From Crocosphaera sp. (GTDB lineage: Bacteria > Cyanobacteriota > Cyanobacteriia > Cyanobacteriales > Microcystaceae), in the NCBI GenBank assembly GCA_030064935.1, contig JASJEA010000001.1, positions 1-64,000 on the forward strand: a stretch of 64,000 bases of DNA, read 5' to 3'. Under the pieces are notes generated by a model. The model was not told the DNA's origin. It made no database searches and saw only the letters and a program-made list of their open reading frames with translations. A program made the position numbers and the translations under genes. Within the stretch, counting starts at the first letter, position 1, and every line of letters begins with the position of its first letter. This document shows, piece by piece, positions 8,890-17,970 of the stretch.

Positions 8890-9138
8890 ATGATTAAATT
8901 ACGACTAAAAAAATACGGGAAAAAGCGAGAAGTCAGCTATAGAATTGTGGCCATCAATAGTGCCAGTCGTCGAGATGGTCGTCCCCTAGAAGAGTTAGGA
9001 TTTTATAATCCCAGAACCGACGAAACTCGATTAAATGTACCCGCTATTGTTACTCGTTTAAAGCAAGGAGCGCAACCCAGCGATACTGTACGCAGTATTC
9101 TCCAAAAAGCGCAAGTATTTGAACAAGTTAATGCTTAA
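8890..9138 (+). CDS. rpsP: 30S ribosomal protein S16
   Basis: This 82-residue protein begins [19 protein letters not shown] and carries the S16 signature [15 protein letters not shown]. It is part of the small ribosomal subunit body. Length matches cyanobacterial S16. It starts 60 bp after the DUF3769 stop and overlaps the KH-domain gene by 8 bp, the usual rpsP-khpA coupling. Confidence 0.97.
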   Translation: MIKLRLKKYGKKREVSYRIVAINSASRRDGRPLEELGFYNPRTDETRLNVPAIVTRLKQGAQPSDTVRSILQKAQVFEQVNA

Positions 9139-9550
9139 TTCTACCCATAAGGACGACACAGTGTATACCACCTCTCCTGATTATTTAAAACTGATTAATT
9201 TTTTAGTAGAACCCTTACTAGAAGTTCCAGACTCCCTTAGTGTTGACTGTGAAGAAGTTAAAAGCACGCAAAGGGTTTGGATCAGATTAGCAGTGGATGA
9301 AGTGGACAAAGGCAAGGTTTATGGACGAGGAGGACGCAATATTCAAGCCATTCAAACAGTCTTGACCACAGCAGCGAGTAAAGTAGGAAAAACCCTTTAT
9401 CTCGAAATTTATGAGGGGGTTCAAAGCCGAAACAATTCCTCTTATCGACAACGCTATGAACCCAATCGGAAATTTGTCCGTCGTCGCTCCCGCACTCAGA
9501 GCCAAACCATGCCAAAACTCTCCATACGCTCTCGTTGGCAAGAGGAATAA
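9131..9550 (+). CDS. khpA: KH-domain RNA-binding protein (KhpA-like)
   Basis: The protein contains one KH domain with the GxxG loop ([16 protein letters not shown], about residues 60-75), preceded by a short helical region ([13 protein letters not shown]) typical of KhpA, and a basic C-terminal tail rich in Arg. KhpA binds RNA, usually as a partner of KhpB/Jag. The frame is open from a TTG at 9119. ATG 9131 overlaps rpsP by 8 bp, and a GTG at 9161 preceded by AAGGA is a good alternative start that would give a 130-residue protein. It overlaps nothing downstream when the next gene starts at 9556. Confidence 0.88.
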   Translation: MLNSTHKDDTVYTTSPDYLKLINFLVEPLLEVPDSLSVDCEEVKSTQRVWIRLAVDEVDKGKVYGRGGRNIQAIQTVLTTAASKVGKTLYLEIYEGVQSRNNSSYRQRYEPNRKFVRRRSRTQSQTMPKLSIRSRWQEE

Positions 9551-9555
9551 AGTCG

Positions 9556-10836
9556 ATGCTAGGGAGTGGAGGAGAAGGGGTTGATATTCTGATTCTCTCC
9601 AACGGACCAGGAGAAATCACTACCTGGGTACGCCCAGTGGTTAAGGCTTTGAGAAAGCAGTTAGGGGATGATACTTCTCAAGTGAGAATTTCTGTGATGT
9701 TATCCCCTTGTCCCCATAGTACGGGTCGAGAAGCAGAGATTGCCCGTGGCTATCCCGAAGTGGACCGGGTTCAGTCAAGTGATTATTTTTTTTCCTTTTT
9801 ATTGTGGGGAAAAACCATAGATAATTGGGATTGGAGACCACAAGGGGTAGTGTTATTTTTGGGGGGGGATCAGTTTTATCCTTTACTCATTGGTAACCGT
9901 TTAGGGTATCGTACCGTCGTTTATGCTGAATGGGAAGCAAGATGGTATCGTTGGCTGGATTGTTTTGCAGTGATGAATCAAACGGTCATTGATCCGATTC
10001 CTGAATCTTATCGAAATAAGCTGACAGTGGTGGGGGATTTAATGGCAGATGTTGCCCCCACTACGTTGAATTTCTTAGAGATGGCTGCTGAACCGATCAT
10101 CGGTGTTTTACCAGGCTCCAAACCTGGGAAACTAACTCAAGGAGTGCCATTATGTCTGGCGATCGCCGAACGGATTTATGAAGTGAAGCCCCAAACTCGT
10201 TTTATTCTGCCCATTGCCCCTACTTTAGACCTGGATACCTTAGTCCGGTTTGGAGATCCGCACTATAATCCCTTTGTGGCGAAATTTGGTGGGGTGACAG
10301 GAAAATTACTGGTTAAAACCAGAGATGGAGAGAAACAGCACTTTTTAGAAACGCCAAAGGGTCTAAAAATTAAACTGATTAACCATTTTCCCGCTCATCG
10401 GTATCTTCAGACGTGCTGTCTAGCTTTGACGACAGTAGGAGCTAATACTGCGGAACTGGGGGCCTTGGGGATACCTATGATTGTCCTACTTCCAACACAA
10501 CAACTAGATGCCATGCGAACTTGGGACGGTATTCCTGGTATTCTAGCGAATCTACCCCTAGTGGGCAGTCAGTTTGCTAAGTTGATCAATAGGAGAGTGG
10601 TTAAAGAAGGGCGCTTATTTGCTTGGCCAAATATTTGGGCCAAAGAGGAAATTGTTCCAGAATTGAGAGGTGAATTACAAGGGGATGAGGTAGCAGAATT
10701 GGTGTTAGACTGGTTGGATGAGCCTTCAAAATTAGATAGAATCCATCATCGCTTATTACAGGTTAGAGGAAAAGCCGGAGCAGCGGACAAGATTGCTCAA
10801 CTCATTGGGCAACAGTTCCCTCTAAACTCCCCTTAA
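9556..10836 (+). CDS. LpxB-related (lipid-A-disaccharide synthase-like) conserved protein
   Basis: This 426-residue cyanobacterial protein resembles lipid-A-disaccharide synthase in overall GT-B layout. The N-terminal nucleotide-fold motif is DILILSNGPGEITTWVRPV, and a UDP-sugar-binding half carries GVLPGSKPGK and a TTVGANTAELGALGIPMIVLLP segment. It is not LpxB proper, and its reaction is not established. The frame is open from TTG 9535, but ATG 9556 follows a GAGGAATAA ribosome-binding site and avoids a 16-bp overlap with the KH gene. Its position after a DUF3769/LptD-like gene suggests an outer-membrane lipid or glycolipid role (inference). Confidence 0.82.
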   Translation: MLGSGGEGVDILILSNGPGEITTWVRPVVKALRKQLGDDTSQVRISVMLSPCPHSTGREAEIARGYPEVDRVQSSDYFFSFLLWGKTIDNWDWRPQGVVLFLGGDQFYPLLIGNRLGYRTVVYAEWEARWYRWLDCFAVMNQTVIDPIPESYRNKLTVVGDLMADVAPTTLNFLEMAAEPIIGVLPGSKPGKLTQGVPLCLAIAERIYEVKPQTRFILPIAPTLDLDTLVRFGDPHYNPFVAKFGGVTGKLLVKTRDGEKQHFLETPKGLKIKLINHFPAHRYLQTCCLALTTVGANTAELGALGIPMIVLLPTQQLDAMRTWDGIPGILANLPLVGSQFAKLINRRVVKEGRLFAWPNIWAKEEIVPELRGELQGDEVAELVLDWLDEPSKLDRIHHRLLQVRGKAGAADKIAQLIGQQFPLNSP

Positions 10837-10889
10837 TTTCGAGACGCTCACCGCCCGTACTCCTAAATTCCCTTTACGATAAAAACTTA

Positions 10890-12059
10890 ATGAAAGTTCT
10901 ACAAATTGTGCCATCAATTTCTTTAGTTTATGGTGGCCCAAGTCAAATGGTTTTAGGTCTTTCTGCTGCTTTAGCTAAAGCAGGGGTCGATGTAACTATT
11001 TTAACCACTAATTCTAATGGGGATACCGGACAAGCTCCTTTAGATGTACCTTTAGGGGTTCCTATTGAACAAGAAGGCTACAAAATTATCTATTTTCCTT
11101 GTTCTCCTTTTCGTCGTTATAAGTTTTCTCTGGGGTTGTTGCAATGGTTAAATCAACACGCTAAAGATTATGATATTGCTCATTGTCATGCTTTATTTTC
11201 CCCAGTGACAACAGCAGCAGCAACCATTGCTAGGTATCAGAAATTGACGTACATTCTGCGACCCCTAGGAACCCTTGATCCGGCTGATCTTAAGAAAAAA
11301 CGACGTTTGAAGCAAATTTATGGAAACCTTCTAGAGAGCCCCAACATTGCTGGTGCTGCTGCTCTACATTTTACAACAGAAGAAGAGGCTAATATTTCTG
11401 ATCGTTATGGAGTTAAAACCAAAGATTTAATTATTCCTTTAGGGGTTAGTTTTCCTGATAGTTTACCCTCAAAGGGAGAAACTCGAAAGAATTTAGGGAT
11501 TCCTAATGATGTGTCTTTACTTTTATTTATGTCTCGTATTGCTCCCAAAAAAGGCCTAAATTTTTTAATAGAAGCGACAGAAAACTTGCTCAAAAAAGGA
11601 CTTAAATTTCATTTAGTTTTGGCGGGTTCTAATCCCCAAGATACTGGTTATGAGGAAAAGATACAACAACAAATTAATGATTCTCCTTTAGCTAACTGTA
11701 CAACCATTACCGGGTTTGTTAGAGGCGATTTAAAGTTAGGTTTACTGCAAGATGCTGATGTCTTTATTTTGCCGTCTTATTACGAAAACTTTGGTATCGC
11801 TGTAGCTGAAGCTATGGCTGTTGGTACTTCGGTTGTCATTTCTCAAGGGGTTTATATTTGGCCTGATGTGAAAAGTTATGATGCGGGTTGGGTAACAACG
11901 TTAGACGTTGATGTTTTAACGGAAGCCTTAGAAAAAGCCATTCTTTCGCCTCAAATAAGAGAAGAAAAAGGAAAAAATGCCTATCAATTAGTTAAAGATA
12001 AGTATAGTTGGTCTGCGATCGCACAACAAGTGATTGATGCTTACCAAAGATTCATCTAA
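10890..12059 (+). CDS. Glycosyltransferase family 4 (GT-B fold)
   Basis: The 389-residue protein has the GT4 layout. The N-terminal acceptor domain begins MKVLQIVPSISLVYGGPSQMV. The C-terminal Glycos_transf_1 domain holds LLFMSRIAPKKGLNFLIEA, then ADVFILPSYYENFGIAVAEAMAVG with the EX7E pair that binds the donor sugar nucleotide. It likely adds a sugar to a lipid-linked or surface glycan at the cytoplasmic face. It follows the LpxB-related gene after 53 bp and may share a transcript. Donor and acceptor cannot be predicted. Confidence 0.9.
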   Translation: MKVLQIVPSISLVYGGPSQMVLGLSAALAKAGVDVTILTTNSNGDTGQAPLDVPLGVPIEQEGYKIIYFPCSPFRRYKFSLGLLQWLNQHAKDYDIAHCHALFSPVTTAAATIARYQKLTYILRPLGTLDPADLKKKRRLKQIYGNLLESPNIAGAAALHFTTEEEANISDRYGVKTKDLIIPLGVSFPDSLPSKGETRKNLGIPNDVSLLLFMSRIAPKKGLNFLIEATENLLKKGLKFHLVLAGSNPQDTGYEEKIQQQINDSPLANCTTITGFVRGDLKLGLLQDADVFILPSYYENFGIAVAEAMAVGTSVVISQGVYIWPDVKSYDAGWVTTLDVDVLTEALEKAILSPQIREEKGKNAYQLVKDKYSWSAIAQQVIDAYQRFI

Positions 12060-12116
12060 ATAGGCTGTTGAAGATTGTAATAAACCAATGTTTCATATTT
12101 TTCACTCAATCGGTAA

Positions 12117-12133
12117 GGTGGGCATTGCCCACC
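12117..12133. terminator. GGTGGGC/GCCCACC hairpin between convergent genes
   Basis: A perfect 7-bp stem, GGTGGGC and GCCCACC with a 3-nt loop, lies between the ends of the converging GT4 (12059) and SDR (12151) genes. It fits a bidirectional terminator. The same hairpin recurs at 63789-63805 and, with one mismatch, at 1419-1437. Confidence 0.5.
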
Positions 12134-12150
12134 CTATGTTTATCGAAATA

Positions 12151-12963
12151 TTAACTGAGACGAAAAAGGCTCAATTTAGAGGAGCGAGTTTTTTGAGATA
12201 ATGGAGCAAAGATTGTGGTCAATTGTTCCATTAATCCTGGAGCTAAGCGTTGTCCCCAAACCGCTAAATAACTTTGCCATCCCACTAATATTTCTGGGCT
12301 GTTTTTTTGCAGTCCCTTGACTAAACTTTGGGCAACTTTTTTGGGAGAAACCGGTGCCATAAAACGAAACCAATCTAACCCTTGTACCATATCCGTATCT
12401 GTCAAAGATGGTAATAAGGCAACTACCCGAATATTATAAGGGGCGAGTTCCCCCCGTAAAGCCTGAGTAAACCCTAAAAGAGCAAATTTTGTGGCAGAAT
12501 AAGTGGCCATGGTGGGGGCTGCAATTTTGCCCATTAAACTAGAGACATTGACGATAGTACCTTGTTTTCGATTAGCCATGCGTCTTGCCATTAATCGAGT
12601 AATCTGGTAGGTTGCCATTAGGTTAACCGATAACTCTGCTTGTACTTCGTTGAAACTGGCTCGCAGAAAAGAGGTTTGATGGGCAACCCCTGCACAGTTG
12701 ACTAAGATATCCACTGGTCCATGATCCCGCCAAGCCTTGCTGATTCTTTGATTAACGGCTACAGTGTTGGTCAAATCAAGGGTAAAAATCACCGCTTCAA
12801 CCCCCAAACTTTCAACATCTGCGGCTACTTCCCTTAACTTGTCTGGGTTACGGGCAACTAATAAGAGGCGTTTGATTCCATGATGGGCTAATTCTAAGGC
12901 GATCGCACGTCCGATCCCGCGCGAAGCCCCTGTAATTAGAGCAGTTTTTCCTTGTATGTTCAT
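12151..12963 (-). CDS. Short-chain dehydrogenase/reductase
   Basis: This classical SDR has 270 residues. The cofactor-binding glycine motif is TGASRGIG near residue 12. NCAG (in place of NNAG), the catalytic Ser in NVSSLMG and the YSATK motif (Y-x3-K) are all present. An Arg after the first strand (LLLVARNPDKL) suggests NADP(H). The last 40 residues are a hydrophobic extension. The substrate cannot be read from the sequence. A ribosome-binding site AAGGAGATG precedes the ATG, and an AGGATG/CATCCT stem-loop lies in its leader at 13003-13018. Confidence 0.88.
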   Translation of the reverse strand: MNIQGKTALITGASRGIGRAIALELAHHGIKRLLLVARNPDKLREVAADVESLGVEAVIFTLDLTNTVAVNQRISKAWRDHGPVDILVNCAGVAHQTSFLRASFNEVQAELSVNLMATYQITRLMARRMANRKQGTIVNVSSLMGKIAAPTMATYSATKFALLGFTQALRGELAPYNIRVVALLPSLTDTDMVQGLDWFRFMAPVSPKKVAQSLVKGLQKNSPEILVGWQSYLAVWGQRLAPGLMEQLTTIFAPLSQKTRSSKLSLFRLS

Positions 12964-13721
12964 AAAACATCTCCTTACTCTCCCGTCTTGTTTCTTGGAA
13001 ATAGGATGGTTGCATCCTGAGAACCAAAGTAGATGGGAGCAAAAAATTTAATTTTTGGACAAAAAAATGAACAAATTTCCCACAAAAACGCTTCGCAACC
13101 CCATAAATAAGTAAATTTTCCTTATTTATGGTGTCTAAGTACACTGTGCGGACATTTTTAGGTTGGGAACACCATACAAAACCCTTTTCCTTAATCAGAA
13201 CTGAGAGAAAAGGATTAAAATAGTGGAGTGCAGAAGCGTTATGTGCTTAATTAGGTTGATTGTGGTTGCAAAAATTCTCTAGCTATTCGGCCGATAGTTG
13301 TAATGTTAAACATTTGTATTTGTAGAGCATTGATAGTACATCTCCTTAACGAGCGTTGACTAAGCCGAACCCATCTATCACAGTATAGCAAGCAACTCAA
13401 GTAATGGCAACAAATCTTTACTTATTGAACCTAGAATAAACCCATAACATAGACTAAGTGAGACTTGTCGGGTTCATAATCATAGCAGTTTTCATGGGGA
13501 TGCAATGATCTTAACGGCGCGTTGATGATAGCTTTAGTGGGGCGATTTGTAAACACGCCTGTTCAAATTTATTGGCAACTCCAGTAGATTTAGGGCTACT
13601 AAAAGCTCTGCTCATAGCGTAGCGACGTGCGTGGGTAGTGTAGATATTAAATTGACTACTCCATAATAATTTTTCGCTGTGTTTTACGCTAGAATAGCTA
13701 GAAAAATTTATAAAAATCATA
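12964..13721. other. 758-bp gap between divergent genes, with inverted repeats
   Basis: The gap separates the SDR gene (minus) from the GT2 gene (plus). It holds a stem-loop AGGATG/CATCCT (13003-13018) and a perfect 11-bp inverted repeat CCATAAATAAG/CTTATTTATGG (13101-13131, 9-nt loop). A minus frame at 13511-13720 encodes 69 residues without family resemblance. No tRNA or known RNA was recognised. The GC content seems higher than in other gaps around 13510-13640, so an unrecognised small RNA is possible. Confidence 0.4.
13101..13131. repeat. Perfect 11-bp inverted repeat
   Basis: CCATAAATAAG and CTTATTTATGG flank a 9-nt loop. It lies about 140 bp upstream of the SDR start and could be a terminator or operator-like palindrome. 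No gene ends nearby that would need a terminator. Confidence 0.5.
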
Positions 13722-14738
13722 ATGACAAACCAGTTAAAATTATTACCTAAAATTGATAATAATCATAGGGACGACGTTTATCTTTCTGTAATTGTTCCTA
13801 TTTTTAATGAAGTTAAAAATTTACCGATACTCATCGAAAAGATTGCCGAAGTTTTACAAAAAAATCAACTTAACTATGAAATTATTTGTATTGATGATGG
13901 CTCTCAAGATGGCTCTGCTGAATTATTAAGGGAATTAGCCAATTATCGAAATGATTTAACTGCCATTATTTTCCGTCGTAACTATGGTCAAACTCCCGCA
14001 ATGTCTGCTGGTTTTCAATATGCAAAAGGACAAATATTAGTTACTTTAGATGGAGATTTACAAAATGATCCTAGAGATATTCCCTTATTAGTTTCTAAGC
14101 TAGAAGAAGGATATGATTTAGTTAGTGGTTGGCGAAAAAATAGACAAGATGCAGCTTTAACCCGTCTCCTTCCTTCTAAAATTGCCAATTGGCTGATTGG
14201 AAAAGTCACCGGTGTTAAATTACATGATTATGGATGTTCCTTAAAAGCTTATCGAAAAGAGTTAATATTAGACATGAATCTTTACGGTGAATTACATCGT
14301 TTCTTACCGGTATTAGCCTATATTGAAGGGGCAAAAATAACCGAAATTATAGTACGCCATCATGCCCGTATTCATGGCAAAAGTAAATACGGTTTAGGGA
14401 GAACATTTCGGGTGGTTATGGATTTATTAACTATCTTTTTCTTAAAACAGTTTCTCACTCGTCCCATGCATATTTTTGGGTTAGGTGGGTTAATTTTACT
14501 GATAACTGGTTTATTGATGGGAAGTTATTTAACTGTCCTCAAACTCATTTTAGGTTTGAGTATAGGTAATAGACCTTTATTAATTCTAGCAGTCCTTTTG
14601 ATTTTAACAGGTATTCAATTATTAATTTCTGGATTGTTAGCAGAATTGATTATGAGAACCTATCATGAATCTCAAAAACGTCCCATTTATCGTGTTCGCC
14701 AAATTATTCATTCATCTAATGAGCGTGAGATAAGTTAA
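13722..14738 (+). CDS. Family 2 glycosyltransferase, DPM/GtrB type membrane protein
   Basis: The 338-residue protein starts with a GT2 domain: LSVIVPIFNEVKNLPIL, the nucleotide-binding DDGSQDGS, and the DxD-like DGDLQNDP. The acceptor-side segment YGCSLKAYRKE follows, and two transmembrane helices lie at about residues 245-270 and 280-315. This is the architecture of polyprenyl-phosphate glucosyl/mannosyl transferases (GtrB, dolichol-phosphate-mannose synthase type). These load a sugar on undecaprenyl phosphate at the cytoplasmic face of the membrane for later transfer outside. The sugar is not predictable. It is monocistronic. Confidence 0.9.
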   Translation: MTNQLKLLPKIDNNHRDDVYLSVIVPIFNEVKNLPILIEKIAEVLQKNQLNYEIICIDDGSQDGSAELLRELANYRNDLTAIIFRRNYGQTPAMSAGFQYAKGQILVTLDGDLQNDPRDIPLLVSKLEEGYDLVSGWRKNRQDAALTRLLPSKIANWLIGKVTGVKLHDYGCSLKAYRKELILDMNLYGELHRFLPVLAYIEGAKITEIIVRHHARIHGKSKYGLGRTFRVVMDLLTIFFLKQFLTRPMHIFGLGGLILLITGLLMGSYLTVLKLILGLSIGNRPLLILAVLLILTGIQLLISGLLAELIMRTYHESQKRPIYRVRQIIHSSNEREIS

Positions 14739-14900
14739 TATTTATTAATATGAAGGCAGAAAAACTATCAACGTAAAAACAAAGTTTTCCAGAATACATC
14801 CTTAAAGGACAAACCTTATAAAAATAGCGTAAATTTTAAGGAAACCTGTAATGGGTTGCTAGGGTGAAAAGTAAGCTTACTCATCACACACTTTCTTGCT

Positions 14901-15734
14901 ATGCTTTCCCCTATTTTAACCGAACCCTTAAAGGTTGAAAGACTAACCATTCCGATAAAGGGTTTGTCATCTTCCTTGAATGGAACAAAAATTGTACAAC
15001 TGTCCGACTTGCATGACGATGGACTCTGTTTATCATCCCAATTACTAACCCAAGCAATTACTATCAGTAATCAAGAACAACCGGATCTGGTTGTTTTAAC
15101 AGGAGACTATATCACCCATGAACCAGATACTATCTACAACTTAGCTCCCAAATTAAAATTATTGCAGAGTCGCCTTGGCAGTTACGCAGTCTTAGGCAAC
15201 CACGATGTTCTCTATAACGACGCTAAACCAATCATCAGCGAAGCTTTAACCCATGTGGGTATAAAAGTTCTCTGGAATGAAATTATTAGCCCTTTGGGGG
15301 ATGATTTACCTCTTGTGGGGTTAGCCGATTTTTGGTCACGGGAGTTCAATCCGGAACCCGTCATGACTCAACTTTCTGCTAAAAAACCTTGTTTAGTTTT
15401 GTCTCATAACCCTGATACAGCAACCATTTTACAAAAGTGGCGTGTTGATTTACAGTTGTCAGGCCATACCCACGGAGGGCAGATCGTGATTCCTGGTTTT
15501 GGTCCGGGTTTGATGTTATTGCAAGAACTTCGTGAACGTATCCCCTTTCAGTTAGGACACTGTATTCCTTATTTCAATCATTGTTCTGGTATTCTTAAAA
15601 ATTGGCAATGGCATCAAGGATGGCATAATATCAGAGGGAATCAACTCTATGTTAATCGGGGTTTGGGAACCTATTTCCCAGGAAGATTTTTTTGTCCCCC
15701 AGAATTAACAGTTATCACATTAGCTACAGTTTAA
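14901..15734 (+). CDS. Calcineurin-like metallophosphoesterase
   Basis: The 277-residue protein shows all metal-binding motifs of the calcineurin-like fold: DLH (QLSDLHDD), GDY (LTGDYI), GNHD, a mid His (LSHNPD) and the C-terminal GHTH (LSGHTHGGQ). It resembles the YkuE/YaeI type phosphodiesterases, but lacks an N-terminal Tat signal or membrane anchor at the chosen ATG. The substrate is unknown. The start at 14901 has only a weak upstream ribosome-binding site. Confidence 0.88.
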   Translation: MLSPILTEPLKVERLTIPIKGLSSSLNGTKIVQLSDLHDDGLCLSSQLLTQAITISNQEQPDLVVLTGDYITHEPDTIYNLAPKLKLLQSRLGSYAVLGNHDVLYNDAKPIISEALTHVGIKVLWNEIISPLGDDLPLVGLADFWSREFNPEPVMTQLSAKKPCLVLSHNPDTATILQKWRVDLQLSGHTHGGQIVIPGFGPGLMLLQELRERIPFQLGHCIPYFNHCSGILKNWQWHQGWHNIRGNQLYVNRGLGTYFPGRFFCPPELTVITLATV

Positions 15735-15983
15735 GGATTGAGGGAAATTAGGAAAAGGAAGCAGATATGTCAATCTAGGATGTTTCCTTTTCCTCTTGCC
15801 TACTTGCTATTTGTTGAACAAATTTAAAACTCATTCCTAACAAACATCTCAATTTTGCTCAAACAAAGGCGATCGCTGCTTGTTGCCTAACTTTACAAAA
15901 GCTTCTGATTCAAAGTTGGATTTTAAGACTACAATGCGGTCAATACAAGAATTAATGACAAGTTTTCTTAGGAATTAAAGAAT

Positions 15984-17042
15984 ATGGGTGAGTCAGAAAA
16001 AATATCAGTGGGAATTGTTGGTGCTTCGGGATATGGCGGAGTCCAATTAGTCAGGCTGTTACAAGAACATCCCCTCGTTGATATTGTTTATTTAGGGGGT
16101 AAGGGTAGTGTTGGACAAGCCTATGCTGAGTTGTATCCCCATTTAGGTCCTATGGTTGACCTAAAGGTAGAACCTATTGATGTTAATGTCATTGCTTCGC
16201 GTTGTCAGGCGGTATTTTTAGGGCTTCCGAATGGACTGGCTTGTGATCTGGCTCCTCAATTAATTTCTCAAGGATGTAAAGTCCTAGACTTGTCCGCCGA
16301 CTATCGTTTTAAGGATTTACAAACCTATAGTAGTTGGTATAACAAAGATCGTGAAGATATCAAAATAGCCAAAACGGCTGTTTATGGTCTGCCTGAATTA
16401 TACCGAGACGAGATTAAATCCGCTTCTTTGATCGGATGTCCTGGTTGTTATCCCACTGCAAGTTTAATGGCTTTGTCTCCTTTACTCAAACAAGGATTGA
16501 TCCTACCAGAAACAACTATTATTGATGCCAAGTCTGGAACGTCAGGTGGCGGAAGACAGGGTAAAATAAATCTACTTTTAGCAGAAGCAGAAGGGTCATT
16601 TGGGGCTTATGGAGTAGCTAAACATCGTCATACCCCAGAAATAGAACAAGTTTGTTCTGACTTAGCTGGCCATGAGGTTAGGGTACAGTTTACTCCTCAT
16701 TTAGTCCCTATGGTTCGGGGTATTTTATCCACTGTTTATGCGACTCTCCGAGATCCGGGTTTAGTGAGAGATGATTTATTGACGATCTACAGTGCTTTTT
16801 ATCGTTCCTCTCCTTTTGTCAAAATTTTGCCCAATGGGATTTATCCGCAAACAAAATGGGCTTGTGGGACTAATTTATGCTATTTAGGTATTGAAACCGA
16901 TCCCCGTACTGACCGTGTAATAGTTCTCTGTGCTATTGATAATCTGATTAAAGGACAAGCAGGCCAAGCAATACAATGTCTCAACATTATGATGGGATGG
17001 GACGAAACCCTAGGCTTGCCTCAATTGTCTTTCTATCCTTAA
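15984..17042 (+). CDS. argC: N-acetyl-gamma-glutamyl-phosphate reductase
   Basis: This 352-residue enzyme reduces N-acetylglutamyl 5-phosphate to the semialdehyde with NADPH, the third step of arginine synthesis. It has the N-terminal Rossmann motif [17 protein letters not shown] and the catalytic Cys motif [17 protein letters not shown] follows, and the His segment is [10 protein letters not shown]. Length agrees with cyanobacterial ArgC. An imperfect 23-bp palindrome (17066-17088) follows the gene. argG is in the same window at 1661. Confidence 0.97.
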   Translation: MGESEKISVGIVGASGYGGVQLVRLLQEHPLVDIVYLGGKGSVGQAYAELYPHLGPMVDLKVEPIDVNVIASRCQAVFLGLPNGLACDLAPQLISQGCKVLDLSADYRFKDLQTYSSWYNKDREDIKIAKTAVYGLPELYRDEIKSASLIGCPGCYPTASLMALSPLLKQGLILPETTIIDAKSGTSGGGRQGKINLLLAEAEGSFGAYGVAKHRHTPEIEQVCSDLAGHEVRVQFTPHLVPMVRGILSTVYATLRDPGLVRDDLLTIYSAFYRSSPFVKILPNGIYPQTKWACGTNLCYLGIETDPRTDRVIVLCAIDNLIKGQAGQAIQCLNIMMGWDETLGLPQLSFYP

Positions 17043-17065
17043 GACTGAAAGCAGAAGGAATGAAA

Positions 17066-17088
17066 AATGTAGAATTTAATTCTACATT
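17066..17088. terminator. Perfect 11-bp palindrome downstream of argC
   Basis: AATGTAGAATT and AATTCTACATT are separated by a single T. It lies 23 bp after the argC stop, between convergent genes. A near match to one arm (AAATTCTACATTCTG) occurs in the dispersed repeat at 51608-51645, so it may be a repeat fragment rather than a dedicated terminator. The one-base spacer is too short for a stable loop unless inner pairs open. Confidence 0.4.
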
Positions 17089-17117
17089 GGCCTTCATCTC
17101 CCCACCTTTTCGGTATT

Positions 17118-17705
17118 CTATTGCGAGTTTGATATTGGCACCGTAGTGTCTCCACAGCTTAAAGAGGGTTCGGTTGCGGAATTGGCTTCTTTTGCTCTGG
17201 CTACTTTAGGATCGGTTGGTCGTCTCCGTCCCGTTTTCGTGGTTTGACAGATAATTGTGATAATTTCCCCTTTCTGGTTTTCATTCTCTTTTGCTTTCTC
17301 AGGGGATTTAATTAAAACTCGTCCAACGTAGGCTTTTAATTGGTCAGCAATGGGAGTTTTGGAGGGCAAAACATAAACGTAAGCTCCATCAAAACTGGTA
17401 CGAACAGCATAATTAAAACTAGAAGGCAAATTTAGGTTTAACTCTTCGGCTATTTCCTGAATAACAACCTTAAATTCGCCATTTTCTTGATAATAGTTAC
17501 GTTGCGCTTCTGTCATCTTGGTGATGATCTCCAAAGCAGTTGCTTGGGCTTTCTCTGGATCTAACTGTTCTTCTAACTGTTCTTGCGTTGTTTGGGGTTC
17601 TACTGCTTCTTGTGCCTGAGTTTTTAGGGAAAATCCTCCTAAACCGGCTGCTAGGAACAAACTGGCCACACCCCCAGTTATCCACACATAGTTGCTTGCT
17701 TTCAT
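17118..17705 (-). CDS. Type IV pilin-like G/H family protein
   Basis: The 195-residue protein has an N-terminal signal/anchor (MKASNYVWITGGVASLFLAAG), a short linker rich in Gln and Glu, and a pilin-like G/H domain (AQRNYYQENGEF near residue 76, then a beta segment with DGAYVYVLPSK). It is probably exported and anchored in the plasma membrane. The longer frame from 17801 has an unlikely leader. The ATG at 17705 is preceded by GGAG. The C-terminal 50 residues are polar with two cysteines (TIICQT, LSCGD) that could form a disulfide. Confidence 0.75.
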   Translation of the reverse strand: MKASNYVWITGGVASLFLAAGLGGFSLKTQAQEAVEPQTTQEQLEEQLDPEKAQATALEIITKMTEAQRNYYQENGEFKVVIQEIAEELNLNLPSSFNYAVRTSFDGAYVYVLPSKTPIADQLKAYVGRVLIKSPEKAKENENQKGEIITIICQTTKTGRRRPTDPKVARAKEANSATEPSLSCGDTTVPISNSQ

Positions 17706-17970
17706 AAGTTGCACTCCATTGCTGAGAATATTTAAGTTAACTGTTAAAGTTAACTGTATTAAAACGAAAGAAAATAAAAAACTAGATAAGTATCCCGACA
17801 AATTTGGCAGAAAATAGTTCCAGTGATAAATATTAGGGGTAGGGAGTGCTATTCAAACAGTAAAAATTAATCCAAGTTTCATAGTATTGTTTCATTATAA
17901 TGATGAATAAAACCAAACAATGCTCCTTCATGATTGAAAACTTTTCTAGAAAATTTGATCCTTAAATTGG

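Noticed and set aside
9282-9620. Minus-strand frame of 112 codons over khpA
   Set aside because: It mirrors the KH gene and has no family pattern.
12848-13144. Minus-strand frame of 98 codons in the SDR leader
   Set aside because: The first part lies upstream of the SDR start and the rest reads the SDR gene out of frame.
13511-13720. Minus-strand frame of 69 codons upstream of the GT2 gene
   Set aside because: It abuts the GT2 start by one base, has no ribosome-binding site and no recognisable family; kept only as part of the gap description.
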